Below are positions 39,396 to 48,429 of a stretch of 64,000 nt of DNA, one piece after another (position 1 is the first letter of the stretch; every line of letters begins with the position of its first letter). The DNA comes from Bifidobacterium mizhiense (GTDB lineage Bacteria > Actinomycetota > Actinomycetes > Actinomycetales > Bifidobacteriaceae). The notes under the pieces were generated by a model. The model ran no database searches and was not told the DNA's origin. It saw nothing but the letters and a program-made list of their open reading frames with translations. Location of the stretch: NCBI RefSeq assembly GCF_020884755.1, contig NZ_BPWE01000001.1, forward strand, positions 496,001-560,000, in the 5' to 3' direction. The position numbers and the translations under genes were made by a program.

Positions 39396-39413
39396 ACGTG
39401 ACGAAAGTCACAA
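39396..39413 (-). promoter_or_regulatory. Rex-like (redox) operator upstream of adhE
   Basis: ACGTGA-CGAAAG-TCACAA fits the 18-bp Rex consensus TTGTGA-N6-TCACAA with one half perfect and the other matching GTGA. It lies about 100 bases before the adhE start and just after a TATATT element that could be the -10 on the minus strand. Rex represses adhE in many Gram-positives when NADH is low. A CRP-like protein could also read this site. Confidence 0.5.
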
Positions 39414-39449
39414 TATAGACCAGAGGGGGCACCTTTGAGCCCCAGGATG

Positions 39450-39463
39450 AGCGAACGTTCGCT
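39450..39463. promoter_or_regulatory. 14-bp perfect palindrome upstream of adhE
   Basis: AGCGAACGTTCGCT is a perfect palindrome in the 309-base gap between adhE and rpsI. A looser relative, CGAACG-N10-CGTTCG, lies at 39514-39535. They look like operator sites; the regulator is unknown. Confidence 0.4.
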
Positions 39464-39572
39464 TGAAGCGTGTCGTGTGGGAATTCGTGGTTTTTCTGGT
39501 CATTTTCCGCACCCGAACGTGCACTTTGCCGTTCGCTTCAGAATGGGCCGTCCAGGCGTGAATCCAGGCATG

Positions 39573-39607
39573 AAAAATCCCCAAGGTCCGGGGGAACCTC
39601 GGGGATG
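39573..39607 (-). terminator. Intrinsic terminator of rpsI
   Basis: ATCCCCAAGGT (39578-39588) pairs with ACCTCGGGGAT (39597-39607) apart from one mismatch; on the minus strand it ends in TTTTT. It follows the rpsI stop by 16 bases. Confidence 0.9.
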
Positions 39608-39623
39608 GAAGAAACTGCGGACG

Positions 39624-40115
39624 TCAGCGCTTGGAGAACTGCGGGGCGCGACGGGCCTTGTGCAGACCGGCCTTCTTGCGCTCCACCACGCGGGCGTCAC
39701 GGGTCAGGAACCCGGCCTTCTTCAGGGCAGGACGGTTGGCTTCCCTATCGATGGCGTTCAGGGCACGTGCGACGCCCAGACGGACTGCTCCGGCCTGGCC
39801 GGTCACGCCGCCGCCCTCGACGCGCACAACCACGTCGAACTTGTTCTCGAGCTTGAGCAGCACAATGGGCGAGTTGACCTCGCGCTGGTGCAGCTTGCTG
39901 GGGAAGTACTCCTCCAGGGTGTGCCCGTTGATGCTCCACTTGCCAGAGCCCGGAATCAGACGAACGCGGGCGACTGCCTCCTTGCGGCGGCCGGTGCCAT
40001 AGCCCGGCTCGATGGCGGAGGTGCCGGTACCTGCACCGGCGTTGGTCTCGGAAGTGTAGGAAGCGCTGGTCTCCTCGGCCTCAAGAACCGCGGAGCTGTT
40101 GTTGTTGTCAGCCAT
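39624..40115 (-). CDS. rpsI: 30S ribosomal protein S9
   Basis: S9 reaches the P-site tRNA with its C-terminal tail. The 163-residue product has a 35-residue Ala/Glu/Thr N-terminal extension, then [34 protein letters not shown] and the end [14 protein letters not shown]. It follows rplM, the usual pair. Confidence 0.96.
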   Translation of the reverse strand: MADNNNSSAVLEAEETSASYTSETNAGAGTGTSAIEPGYGTGRRKEAVARVRLIPGSGKWSINGHTLEEYFPSKLHQREVNSPIVLLKLENKFDVVVRVEGGGVTGQAGAVRLGVARALNAIDREANRPALKKAGFLTRDARVVERKKAGLHKARRAPQFSKR

Positions 40116-40135
40116 GGTGATTATCTCCTCTGGTC

Positions 40136-40585
40136 CTACTTGGCCTGCTGGGCGACCTGGTGGATCTTGTACTCAATGGGCTGCTGAGAGGTGTGAGGAT
40201 GTTCCTCGCCTGCGAAGACCCGCAGCCTGGTCAGCTGGACCTTGGCCAGCTTGTTCTTGGGCAGCATGCCCTTGACCGCCGTCGTGATGATGCGCTCGGG
40301 GTTGTGCTCCATCAACTGCCCGTAGGAGTCGCGACGCAGACCGCCAGGACGGCCGGAGTGGGTGTAGAGCACTTTGTCGTTCTTGTTGCCCGTCAGCACC
40401 ATCTTGGACGCATTGATGACGATGACGTTGTTGCCGGAGTCGGCGTAGGGCGCATAGGTGGGCTTGTTCTTGCCGCGCAGCAGATCGGCCACCTGAGCTG
40501 CCAGACGCCCCAGCACCACACCGGAGGCGTCGACGATATACCAGTCATGTGTCAGATCGGCTGGTTTCGGGGTGAAAGTCTTCAC
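40136..40585 (-). CDS. rplM: 50S ribosomal protein L13
   Basis: L13, 149 residues, an early large-subunit assembly protein: [56 protein letters not shown] and MVKGMLPKN-like [29 protein letters not shown]. The start is GTG with AAGG upstream. Confidence 0.96.
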   Translation of the reverse strand: MKTFTPKPADLTHDWYIVDASGVVLGRLAAQVADLLRGKNKPTYAPYADSGNNVIVINASKMVLTGNKNDKVLYTHSGRPGGLRRDSYGQLMEHNPERIITTAVKGMLPKNKLAKVQLTRLRVFAGEEHPHTSQQPIEYKIHQVAQQAK

Positions 40586-40740
40586 GATTCAACCTTTTCC
40601 TTGCATTGTGTTTCGGGCTCTCCGCACCGCATGCTGCCATGCTGGCCGAAAGCCATGTATTCCGTGGGCTCCCTGAAAGTCCTAGACGGCGAGTGGGAAA
40701 AGCGCTTTGAGGACCCCTTAGGGAAACACAACAATCCATT

Positions 40741-40768
40741 ATTGTAACGCCTGAGTGCCGTTCGTCAA
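40741..40768 (-). promoter_or_regulatory. Promoter of rplM-rpsI
   Basis: On the minus strand TTGACG (40763-40768) and TACAAT (40741-40746) are spaced by 16 bases, close to the sigma-A consensus, about 155 bases before rplM. Confidence 0.65.
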
Positions 40769-40789
40769 AATTCGCGTCGGCCCTAAGTT

Positions 40790-41422
40790 TCAGCGCGAGG
40801 CGGCTGCCCGTGCCACCTGCCCATCCGGGTCCTTGCGCAGAGCCTCAAGGGTCGCCTGCCCGGTGTTGGGATTCAGAGCCACTGCCCGGCGGACCATGGC
40901 GGCCAGCACATGGGGGGCATTCTGCTCGTCGCGCGTGCCCAGAGCCCCCAGAAAGTCCAGGGTATCGGCATCGGTACGCTCATCCTGGGCACCCTCCAGG
41001 CGCATCTTCCAGGAGGTCATGGGATTGGTCAGCGCAGCAGCCCTGACTCCGGCGTCCTGGTCCTTGGTGAGCAGACCGGCCAGCCAGTTCTTGTCATCCT
41101 TGTTGGCAGCCACCGCCCGGCGGACGTCTGCGCTGGAATCCTGGGAGAGCTTGACCAGAATGTTGGGGAAGGGCATGGTCTGCGCTAGGTAGACCCTGTC
41201 CTCCACCGGCGTGTGCTCATTGCCAGCCACCGCCTCCAGCAGTGCCGTGAAGCGTGAGAAGGCGGCCTGGTCGGACCTGTCGGGCAGGGGGCTGCGGGCG
41301 AATTCGTGCAGCTCGGCCGTATCTGTGGAGTGCCTGAGCCTTTCATAGAAAACGGTCAGGGCCTCATGGGGCTTGCCGGGTGATGGGGATTCGGTTTCCG
41401 GTTGGTCCTGGGGATTGGTCAT
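40790..41422 (-). CDS. HEAT/variant-leucine-repeat-like protein of unknown function
   Basis: A 210-residue soluble protein with a Pro/Glu/Ser-rich start (MTNPQDQPETESPSPGKPHEAL). From about residue 95 it has repeats of the pattern L-x-x-L-x-x-D-x-x-x-x-V-R-x-A-V-A-x-N (VKLSQDSSADVRRAVAANK, LLTKDQDAGVRAAALTNP, MVRRAVALNPNTGQATLEALRKDPDGQVARAAA). Such alpha-helical repeats make protein-binding surfaces. I recognise no enzyme motif. It is divergent from the YigZ-like gene and ends near the rplM promoter. The ribosome site is weak, so the start is uncertain. Confidence 0.75.
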   Translation of the reverse strand: MTNPQDQPETESPSPGKPHEALTVFYERLRHSTDTAELHEFARSPLPDRSDQAAFSRFTALLEAVAGNEHTPVEDRVYLAQTMPFPNILVKLSQDSSADVRRAVAANKDDKNWLAGLLTKDQDAGVRAAALTNPMTSWKMRLEGAQDERTDADTLDFLGALGTRDEQNAPHVLAAMVRRAVALNPNTGQATLEALRKDPDGQVARAAASR

Positions 41423-41529
41423 GCGGTCAGCTTAGGTCGCCTCCTTGATATCAGACCCGGCCCGAGATCCCCTTTAGCATGGAGATAATGCAAGAACCGA
41501 GGAGACGATAGGCATAGGAGGCAAGCCGA

Positions 41530-42192
41530 TTGCTCACCATACTGGATACGCCGCAGAAGCCGGCTACGGGCTCTCTGACTGAGCGGAAGTCCGAGTTCAT
41601 CGGCCAGGCCTGCCATGTGGAGGATCAGGAGGCAGCCATGGCCTTCGTCCAAGAGGTCCGTGTGCAGCACCCCAAGGCCCGGCACGTCTGCCACTGCGCG
41701 ATCTGGGGACCGGAGGGCCGCACCAGCGAACGCATGAGCGATGACGGGGAGCCCTCCGGGACGGCCGGCAAGCCCATACTTGAGGTCATGCGTCGGCAGG
41801 GGGTGACGGACTGCGTCCTGACGGTGACCCGTTACTTCGGAGGGATCCTTCTCGGGTCAGGGGGGTTGATCCGGGCCTACTCCTCAGCAGCCTCCCTGGC
41901 ACTCAAGGCGGCAAAGCAGGCACGTGTGCTCCCGACCCAGCGATTCACGATCACCGTGGACTATTCGGAGTACGATCCCCTGCGCCGTCTGATCCGCACC
42001 TCCGGGGGGCAGGTGGAGACTGAGGATTTCACTGATCAGGTCCAGCTGACCTACGACCTGGAACCCACCGCGGTGCCAGCCTTCCATGGTCGGCTGGACG
42101 ACCTTCTGCAAGGCCGGGCTCAGCCGCGCGCATTGGGCGAAGGCCGCAGGCTGATCCCCCTGTCCGGAAACCAGGCTTCGTCTGCCTCATGA
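41530..42192 (+). CDS. YigZ/IMPACT family protein
   Basis: A 220-residue member of the YigZ (UPF0029/IMPACT) family, linked to translation control and ribosome-associated regulation; the molecular role is poorly known. Family motifs are KSEFIGQACHV, ARHVCHCAIWG, SDDGEPSGTAGKPILEVM and VTRYFGGILLGSGGLIRAYSSAASLAL. The C-terminal 70 residues form the second ferredoxin-like domain. The start is TTG, eight bases after AGGAGG. A hairpin at 42208-42228 follows the stop. Confidence 0.93.
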   Translation: MLTILDTPQKPATGSLTERKSEFIGQACHVEDQEAAMAFVQEVRVQHPKARHVCHCAIWGPEGRTSERMSDDGEPSGTAGKPILEVMRRQGVTDCVLTVTRYFGGILLGSGGLIRAYSSAASLALKAAKQARVLPTQRFTITVDYSEYDPLRRLIRTSGGQVETEDFTDQVQLTYDLEPTAVPAFHGRLDDLLQGRAQPRALGEGRRLIPLSGNQASSAS

Positions 42193-42207
42193 CTGTCGGG
42201 AGGGTCA

Positions 42208-42228
42208 TGCAACCATTGCTCGGTTGCA
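42208..42228 (+). terminator. Hairpin after the YigZ-like gene
   Basis: TGCAACC pairs with GGTTGCA (7 bp, 7-base loop) 16 bases after the stop. The T tract is poor (GCCTTACT), so termination is only possible. Confidence 0.4.
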
Positions 42229-42360
42229 GCCTTACTCGCCGGACAGGCTCACGCCGCACGCCGTCGCTCTTCCGCCATGTAGACCGCGACCTTCCAGGCC
42301 CGAGCTCCACAAAGGAAATGGGAATAAGCACCTTTGGCAATGAACGCCAGTAATGAATAA

Positions 42361-42395
42361 GACCGGCGATCGTGCAAAATCAGCGATCACCGGTC
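42361..42395 (-). terminator. Terminator of tRNA-Ser(GCT)
   Basis: A 12-bp stem with one G-T pair (42361-42372 with 42384-42395) ends on the minus strand in TTATTCATT, directly after the tRNA. Confidence 0.65.
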
Positions 42396-42401
42396 ATCAG
42401 G

Positions 42402-42488
42402 CGGAGACGAGGAGATTCGAACTCCTGGACCGCTTGCGCAGTCAACACCTTAGCAGGGTGCCCCTTTCGGCCACTCAGGCACGTCTCC
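42402..42488 (-). tRNA. tRNA-Ser (GCT)
   Basis: Class II tRNA on the minus strand: acceptor GGAGACG with CGTCTCC, long variable arm, GTTCGAATC in the T arm, anticodon loop CTGCTAA giving GCT, which reads AGC and AGT. Confidence 0.93.
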
Positions 42489-42714
42489 ATGCAGGCTCCC
42501 GGTTCAGGACCCCAGTCCCAAAGTCTCGAGAACAAAACAATAGAATACCATGCTAGACCGACCTGACTCGCCGGTGCGACAGGGTGCGATGCAGCACAGT
42601 GCGGATTCGTTCATTTTCATGGATAAAAACCATAAATGTGAATCTTTTTCAAGAATTTACGGCTGAGAATAATTTATTGCATGTTCCTCTGGGACCCCCT
42701 TCTATCATGGAGCC

Positions 42715-43986
42715 ATGAGTACCGCACCAAGGCTTGCAGCCGCCAAGAAAGACTGGGGACATGACGAGACCGGCTGCACGGTGCTGCACATTGACATGGA
42801 TGCTTTCTACGCCTCCTGCGAAGTCGCCCGACACCCTCAATTGCAGGGCCGGCCGGTCATCATCGGCACCGGACGGCGTTCGGTGGTCTCTGCGGCCAGC
42901 TATGAAGCCCGGGCTTTCGGCATCAACTCGGCCATGCCTCTGGCACGTGCCGAACGACTGTGTCCTCAAGGGGTCTTCCTCCCGGTCGATATGACCTATT
43001 ACCGGAATATCTCACGTAGGATATTTGATACGGTTTTCTCACGAATTACTGATCAGATCGAGCAAGTCTCAGTAGACGAGTGCTACATGGACGTGTCCGG
43101 GGCACTCATGCGCTGGGGCATGCCCACGGCCATAGCCCGGTGGATTCGAGCCAGCGTGGCCCGCCAATTCCACGTGACCTGCTCGGTGGGCATCGCCACC
43201 AACAAACTGGTAGCCAAGATGGCCTCCACCAACGCCAAGCCCGACGGCATGCTGCTGATTCCCAAGGCCCGACAGGCCGAGTTCGTCCAGCTGATGCCCC
43301 TGCGCGGCATCCCCGGTATCGGACCGGCCCTGGAGAAGCGGCTCAACGCCTGGGCCATCAAGGACGTGGCCGACCTGGCTACCATGAGCGAGCGGGATCT
43401 GACTAGAGCCACAGGTTCGAACCTTACAGCCAGGAAGCTGGCGCAGGCCTCCCACGGTCTGGACGACGATCCTGTCCAGCCGCGAGCGCCAGAGAAGTCC
43501 CTAGGTGCGGAACGCACCTTTCTGCACGACACCACCAGCATGAAGCAGGTCTGCGACCTCCTGCGCGTCTGCAGCAACGAAGTGGCGACCGGACTGCGAT
43601 CGCACGACCTGATCGCCCGAACCATCACCGTCAAACTACGCTTCGATGACCTGCGCTATATGACCAAGGCCCACACCCTGGAGACCCCGGTCAACTCAGC
43701 CAACCGCATCTATCCGCAGGCAGTCGGTCTGCTCAAGGCCATGCTGGGGCTGCCCGATGGTGTGCCCATGGACACACCCCTGCCCAGGCTGATCCGCCTG
43801 GCCGGTGTCAGCGCATCCGGTCTGAGCCGGGTGGAAGACACGCCCATCCAGCCATCCTTGGATGACATCATCCACGAGAGCAAACGCCGCACCGGCAGCG
43901 AGGCCCAGCGCCTGGATCAGGCAGAGGCCACCATGGACTCCATCAGGAGCCGCTACGGCAGGGGCTCAGTCACCATGGGCCTCTAA
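42715..43986 (+). CDS. dinB: DNA polymerase IV (Y family)
   Basis: Error-prone translesion polymerase. The 423-residue product has the palm motifs LHIDMDAFYASCEVARHPQL with the steric-gate Tyr and metal Asp, and SVDECYMDVSG with the catalytic Asp-Glu. The fingers segment ASYEARAFGINSAMPLARAERLCP, the helix-hairpin-helix LRGIPGIGPALEKRL and the little-finger domain follow. No LexA-type box (CGAAC-N4-GTTCG) is visible in the 226 bases upstream, so SOS control is not evident. It is convergent with dapC; their stop codons overlap in CTAA. Confidence 0.96.
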   Translation: MSTAPRLAAAKKDWGHDETGCTVLHIDMDAFYASCEVARHPQLQGRPVIIGTGRRSVVSAASYEARAFGINSAMPLARAERLCPQGVFLPVDMTYYRNISRRIFDTVFSRITDQIEQVSVDECYMDVSGALMRWGMPTAIARWIRASVARQFHVTCSVGIATNKLVAKMASTNAKPDGMLLIPKARQAEFVQLMPLRGIPGIGPALEKRLNAWAIKDVADLATMSERDLTRATGSNLTARKLAQASHGLDDDPVQPRAPEKSLGAERTFLHDTTSMKQVCDLLRVCSNEVATGLRSHDLIARTITVKLRFDDLRYMTKAHTLETPVNSANRIYPQAVGLLKAMLGLPDGVPMDTPLPRLIRLAGVSASGLSRVEDTPIQPSLDDIIHESKRRTGSEAQRLDQAEATMDSIRSRYGRGSVTMGL

Positions 43987-45137
43987 GCCGCACTCCGCAG
44001 ACGTCCCAGGGCCAGTTCCAGCTGCTCGTCAGTGATGGTTGACGAAAATCGCAGATAGTGGCCATCCCCGTAAAACTCCCCGGGACTGGCCAGAATACCC
44101 AGACGGGATAGGTCTGCCACATCGGCCCAACAGTCGCCCGAGCGGGCTTGTGCCCAGATATATAAGCCGCCCTGCGGCATGACGGCATCGTATCCGTATG
44201 ATCTGAGACCTTCAGCCAAGGCATGCAGGCGGCGGGCATAGACTTCGCGCTGGGCCATCACAGCATCGCCATCCTCCAAGGCGGCCCGCATGGCCCGTTG
44301 CACCGGACCCGGCACAATCAGCCCCACCTGCTTGCGGTAGGCGGTCATGGCCTCCACCAGATGAGCATCTCCCGCCACCAAAGCTGCCCTGTATCCGGCC
44401 ATGTTGGACTGCTTGCTCATTGAGTACAGGCAGAGTATCCCGCTGGCATCGCCGCCACAGACTTGGGGCTCCAGGATGCAAGGCGAGGCGGTGATCTGCA
44501 CATCCTGCCCGACCTGGGCGGGTTCTGACCAATCCAGTAGGGCGTAGCACTCGTCACTTAGGACCGTGGCCCCTATCGAACGGGCCGCCCGTACAATCTT
44601 CGCCAGCCCGGCTCGGTCGATGATCCGCCCACTGGGGTTGCCTGGCGAATTGATCCATATTGCTCGCACGCCGGGCAGATTCACCCATGAATCCGTATCA
44701 GTCGGATCGTCCACGGTCGTCACCTGGGCCCCAGCCAGCTGGGTTCCGATGGCATAGGTGGGATAGGATACCGTCGGCTGCACCACCCGGTCCCCCGGTC
44801 CCAGATGCAGAAGGGAGGCCATGAGCGCCACCGCCTCCTTGGACCCGACCGTGGGCACCAGATCCGCGCCAAGAGCATTCAGATCTACCCCCCGGCGACG
44901 ACGGAACCAGTCGGCCGCGGCCTGCCTCAGAGATCCATCACCGGCAGTTTTGGGATAACCTCGTGCCTGACCATCATCCGAAGCGGCAGCCAAGGCATCC
45001 CTGACCGACCTGGGTACAGGGTCCACCGGCGAACCTACCGACAGATCGACCAGACCGCCGGGGCATTGCTCAGCACGCCTCCGGTAGGGGTCAATCCTCG
45101 ACCAGTCATAGGGGGATTCGAAGGAGTGGAAACCCAT
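43983..45137 (-). CDS. dapC: N-succinyldiaminopimelate aminotransferase (DapC type)
   Basis: A fold-type I PLP aminotransferase, 384 residues, most like actinobacterial DapC of the lysine/diaminopimelate pathway, which supplies peptidoglycan. Features are VDLSVGSPVDPVPRSVRDAL, GSKEAVALMASLLHLGPGDRV, INSPGNPSGRII, ATVLSDECYALLDW and the PLP lysine in LYSMSKQSNMAGYRAAL. The frame runs upstream to 45350, but the ATG with AAAGG seven bases before it, giving MGFHSFESPYDW, is the family start. It follows fdxA, with which it is commonly paired in Actinobacteria, but a hairpin lies between them. Confidence 0.9.
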   Translation of the reverse strand: MGFHSFESPYDWSRIDPYRRRAEQCPGGLVDLSVGSPVDPVPRSVRDALAAASDDGQARGYPKTAGDGSLRQAAADWFRRRRGVDLNALGADLVPTVGSKEAVALMASLLHLGPGDRVVQPTVSYPTYAIGTQLAGAQVTTVDDPTDTDSWVNLPGVRAIWINSPGNPSGRIIDRAGLAKIVRAARSIGATVLSDECYALLDWSEPAQVGQDVQITASPCILEPQVCGGDASGILCLYSMSKQSNMAGYRAALVAGDAHLVEAMTAYRKQVGLIVPGPVQRAMRAALEDGDAVMAQREVYARRLHALAEGLRSYGYDAVMPQGGLYIWAQARSGDCWADVADLSRLGILASPGEFYGDGHYLRFSSTITDEQLELALGRLRSAA

Positions 45138-45160
45138 GGTCAGCCTTTCTCGTATGAATA

Positions 45161-45191
45161 AGCCGCGGAGGGATGGATCCCATCCGCGGCT
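45161..45191 (-). terminator. Hairpin between fdxA and dapC
   Basis: AGCCGCGGA (45161-45169) pairs with TCCGCGGCT (45183-45191) on the minus strand and is followed by TATTCAT. Partial termination after fdxA is plausible. Confidence 0.5.
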
Positions 45192-45207
45192 CGTCAGCCT
45201 GAATTGA

Positions 45208-45525
45208 CTACTTGTTTGGGGGCAGGGCTGCCACACCCTCCGGATCATGATCGTAGGGGCCGACCGCAGCAGCGCCGCCGGCATCCCCCACCTGGGCGAA
45301 GAAATCAGTCGCCGCATCCTTGTACCAGGTCCACTCCTCGGGCAGATCATCCTCGTAGAAGATGGCCTCCACCGGGCAGACCGGCTCGCAGGCGCCGCAG
45401 TCCACGCACTCGTTGGGGTTGATGTAGAGCGAACGGACGCCCTCGTAGATGCAGTCCACCGGGCATTCGTCCACGCAGGCCTTGTCCTTGACGTCCACGC
45501 AGGGCTGAGCGATGACGTAGGTCAT
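45208..45525 (-). CDS. fdxA: Seven-iron-type ferredoxin
   Basis: A 105-residue electron carrier. Cysteines 9, 17, 21 and 25 (C-x7-C-x3-C-x3-C) and 40, 43, 46 and 50 (C-x2-C-x2-C-x3-C) match seven-iron ferredoxins carrying one 3Fe-4S and one 4Fe-4S cluster. The text [29 protein letters not shown] is the Actinobacterial FdxA/FdxC opening. Possible partners include pyruvate or other low-potential oxidoreductases, none nearby. Confidence 0.94.
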   Translation of the reverse strand: MTYVIAQPCVDVKDKACVDECPVDCIYEGVRSLYINPNECVDCGACEPVCPVEAIFYEDDLPEEWTWYKDAATDFFAQVGDAGGAAAVGPYDHDPEGVAALPPNK

Positions 45526-45582
45526 GGGTTACCTCCTGAGTATGCGAGTATTCACTCTACACTGCAGCGCCGACGCTCCAGG

Positions 45583-47106
45583 TCAGTCCAGACCGGCCTG
45601 GGTGGCCTTGGATATCTTCCCGCTGAGCTGATGACGACCGAGCAGGGAGTGCCAGTAGGAATAGCCGAAGTAAATGGCCAGGCCTGCAGCCAGCCAGACC
45701 ACGAATCGAATCCAGGTCAGCACGGTCAGGTTGAGCATGAGCCAGAGGCAGGCCAGAGCGATCAGAATGGGCACCCAAGGGTTGCCGGGCATCTTGAAGG
45801 ACCGGGGCAGGTCAGGCCGGCGCTTGCGCATGATGGGCAGGGAGATGGCCACCAGAAGGAATGCCGAAAGCGTGCCGATGTTGACCATGTCGGACAGGAC
45901 GTCTATGGGGAAGCAGGATGCCACCACGGCAACTACGATGCCACCCAGGATCTGAATGCGGGCCGGCGTGCCATGGCGGCCGGTGCGGGACAAGGCACGC
46001 GGAAGAAGCCCGTCGCGGCTCATGGCGAAGACAATGCGGGTCAGCCCCAGCAGGAGCACCATGACCACGGTGGTCAGCCCCACCACGATGCCGAAGGAGA
46101 TGATCTTGGCAGCCCAGGGAGCCCCCACCATCTCGAAGCCGGTGGCCAGTGAGGGGTTCTTGGCCTTGGCAAGATCCTTGTAGGAGACCATGCCGGTGGT
46201 GACGATGGCGACCAGGATGTACAGGGTGATGACGATCAGCATGCCCAGGCCGATTCCGCGGGGAATGGTCTTGTGGGGCTCCTTGGCCTCCTCGGAGGTG
46301 GTGGCGACGATATCGAAACCTACGAAAGCGAAGAAGACCAGTGCCGCGCCTGAGAGGATGCCAGGGATACCGTAGATGGTGGGCTGCATGCCTGAAACCC
46401 ACTGCCAAAGGGGCTGGCCCATGATCCCTGGCACGCTGGCACCCGGAACGGCCGAGGCCGGCTCGGAAGGCGGGATGAAGGGCCGGTAGTTGTCCAATTT
46501 GACGTAGAAGAAGCCCACCACGATGACGAAGACCACAATGCCGATCTTGAGGACGGTCAGGGCGCCGTCGAACCGGGCTGAAAGCTTGGTGCCCAGGACC
46601 AGGAGAACCGTGAAGAGGGTGACGACCGCCAACGGGGCCAGGTCCACATCCAGGCTACCCAGATGGAAGCTGGAGCTGAAGGAGGTACCGCCCATCAGGT
46701 GGATGAAGTCGTTCAGGTAGACGCCCCAGTACTTGGAGATCACCGATGCGGCCATGAGCATCTCAAGAATCAGGTCCCATCCGATGATCCAGGCCACAAG
46801 TTCGCCCATGGTGTTGTAGGTGAAGGTGTAGGCCGAGCCTGAAACCGGGATCATGGAGGCGAACTCCGCGTAACACATGACGGCCGCAGCACAGACGATG
46901 CCTGCTATGACGAAGGAGATGATGACGGCCGGACCCGCATGGAAGGCCGCTGCCTGGGCTCCCACCGAGAAGATGCCGGCGCCCACGGCCACTGCGACGG
47001 CCATGATGGCCAGGTCCCAGGTGGTCAGCGTCCGCTTGAGCGACCTGCCCTCCTCCCCGGTCTCTGCCAGGGTCTGTTCAACCGATTTCTTCCTGAATAA
47101 CTCCAT
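45583..47106 (-). CDS. APC-family amino acid permease
   Basis: A 507-residue membrane transporter of the amino acid-polyamine-cation superfamily, closest in layout to the cationic amino acid transporters (CAT/YfnA). About 12 to 14 membrane segments are seen, with GAGIFSVGAQAA in the first, YAEFASMIPVSGSAYTFTYNTMGEL, and AFVGFDIVATTSEEAKEPHKTIPRGIGLGMLIV. A GGGAG precedes the ATG. Substrate not determinable; arginine, lysine or a branched-chain amino acid are possible. It lies between murB and fdxA without obvious linkage. Confidence 0.9.
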   Translation of the reverse strand: MELFRKKSVEQTLAETGEEGRSLKRTLTTWDLAIMAVAVAVGAGIFSVGAQAAAFHAGPAVIISFVIAGIVCAAAVMCYAEFASMIPVSGSAYTFTYNTMGELVAWIIGWDLILEMLMAASVISKYWGVYLNDFIHLMGGTSFSSSFHLGSLDVDLAPLAVVTLFTVLLVLGTKLSARFDGALTVLKIGIVVFVIVVGFFYVKLDNYRPFIPPSEPASAVPGASVPGIMGQPLWQWVSGMQPTIYGIPGILSGAALVFFAFVGFDIVATTSEEAKEPHKTIPRGIGLGMLIVITLYILVAIVTTGMVSYKDLAKAKNPSLATGFEMVGAPWAAKIISFGIVVGLTTVVMVLLLGLTRIVFAMSRDGLLPRALSRTGRHGTPARIQILGGIVVAVVASCFPIDVLSDMVNIGTLSAFLLVAISLPIMRKRRPDLPRSFKMPGNPWVPILIALACLWLMLNLTVLTWIRFVVWLAAGLAIYFGYSYWHSLLGRHQLSGKISKATQAGLD

Positions 47107-47199
47107 CTTGCTCCCGACTCACGAGTCCCGCTCCGGCCAGTAATCATAGGATATGATGCCGTACAAAACCGAAATACGCTCATCAGGTGAAAGCAGGAG

Positions 47200-48429
47200 C
47201 TACCAAGCCAGGTCGATGCCTGGGGTAACGGGCTCGGGAATCAGGCGGATGCCGAAGGTGGAATCCACGCCTTTCTGGATGGCACGGGCCAGGGCCACCA
47301 TGTCATCGGAGCCGGCACCTCCGCGGTTGGTCAAAGCCAGTGTGTGCACGTCGGACAGGGCGGCAGCCGACGCCTCCTCCAAGGCGAATCCCTTGTGGAA
47401 GCCTGAATGATCGATCAGCCAAGCCGCTGAGGTCTTGACCAACGCCGAGTCTTCGACAGGATAGCGCGGGGCATCCACCGGTAGGGCATCCGCGGCCTCA
47501 GGGCTGATGATCGGATTGGTGAAGAAACTCCCGCAGCTGTGGCGGTCAAGTAGCACCCGCTCGCCCCTGGGGCCGTGAAGGTCATCCTGGACTGCCTCCA
47601 GAGCTTCTTCCAGGTCGGAGGTTCGACGGCAGGATCCCATCCAATCGGTCAGGTACCGGTAGGGATCCTCCAGCATCCCTTTGCCTGCTCTGACGGTCAG
47701 AACCGCCCGGCGGATCCGCTCCAGGGGAAGGGTTGCCCCGACCTCCACACCCAAGGCCTTAGCCAGCTGGGCGGAACCCACCTGAGCGGCGGACCCATGT
47801 CGCAGGACCAGGGTGACCGAAAGGACCACGTAGCGCGGCGTGGGGAAGAACCGTGCGTCGGGCACAGCCGGCGCCTGATACATGGTCTGCTTGAGCAGGG
47901 AGGTCCTGTATCCGAAATCTAGATCTGAGGCTCGCAGATAGGCAGTGACCTTGTCCTGGCGGTCCCAGACCTCGACCGAGTCGACCAGGCGGCCGACCTC
48001 CTGGCCGTAGGCGCCGATGTTCTGGACCACCGAGGCCCCGACAGTCCCGGGGATGCCGGATAGGCCCTCTACCCCGATCAGGTGCATGCGCACGCAGTAG
48101 GAGACCAGATCATCCCAGTTGGTCCCAGCCGTTGCGTTGATGTGAACAACAGGAGCACCACCTTCAGGCGGAGCCACCTCGTCGGGCACGCTGATGTCCT
48201 GACGGGTGTCACGCACAACCACGCCAGGAAAATCCTGGTCGGAGGCCAGCAGGTTGGATCCCCCGCCGATCAGGCAGAGGGGCAACCCCTTGGAATCCGC
48301 GTCCTCCACAGCCTCGATCATGCCCACACGGCTTTGGGGCTGAACGAAGGCGGCCATGCTCCCGCCCACACCCACAGTGGTGATATCGGCAAAGGTCGGA
48401 ATGGTGTCTCTGGAGGATACGTCAGACAT
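47200..48429 (-). CDS. murB: UDP-N-acetylenolpyruvoylglucosamine reductase
   Basis: MurB reduces UDP-GlcNAc-enolpyruvate to UDP-MurNAc in peptidoglycan synthesis. The product (409 residues) has FAD motifs ADITTVGVGGSMAAFVQP, LCLIGGGSNLLASDQDFPGVVV and GLSGIPGTVGASVVQNIGAYGQEV, and the catalytic Ser region DRHSCGSFFTNPII. I use the ATG giving MSDVSSRDTIPTF; a GTG three codons earlier is possible, and no clear ribosome site is seen for either, so the message may be leaderless. Confidence 0.94.
   Translation of the reverse strand: MSDVSSRDTIPTFADITTVGVGGSMAAFVQPQSRVGMIEAVEDADSKGLPLCLIGGGSNLLASDQDFPGVVVRDTRQDISVPDEVAPPEGGAPVVHINATAGTNWDDLVSYCVRMHLIGVEGLSGIPGTVGASVVQNIGAYGQEVGRLVDSVEVWDRQDKVTAYLRASDLDFGYRTSLLKQTMYQAPAVPDARFFPTPRYVVLSVTLVLRHGSAAQVGSAQLAKALGVEVGATLPLERIRRAVLTVRAGKGMLEDPYRYLTDWMGSCRRTSDLEEALEAVQDDLHGPRGERVLLDRHSCGSFFTNPIISPEAADALPVDAPRYPVEDSALVKTSAAWLIDHSGFHKGFALEEASAAALSDVHTLALTNRGGAGSDDMVALARAIQKGVDSTFGIRLIPEPVTPGIDLAW

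Noticed and set aside
36591-39401. A 936-residue open frame on the plus strand opposite adhE
   Set aside because: It mirrors the codon pattern of adhE, has no recognisable motif and no ribosome site; AdhE on the other strand is certain.
39450-39463. LexA (SOS) box
   Set aside because: CGAAC and GTTCG are adjacent with no 4-base spacer, so it does not fit the Gram-positive LexA consensus.
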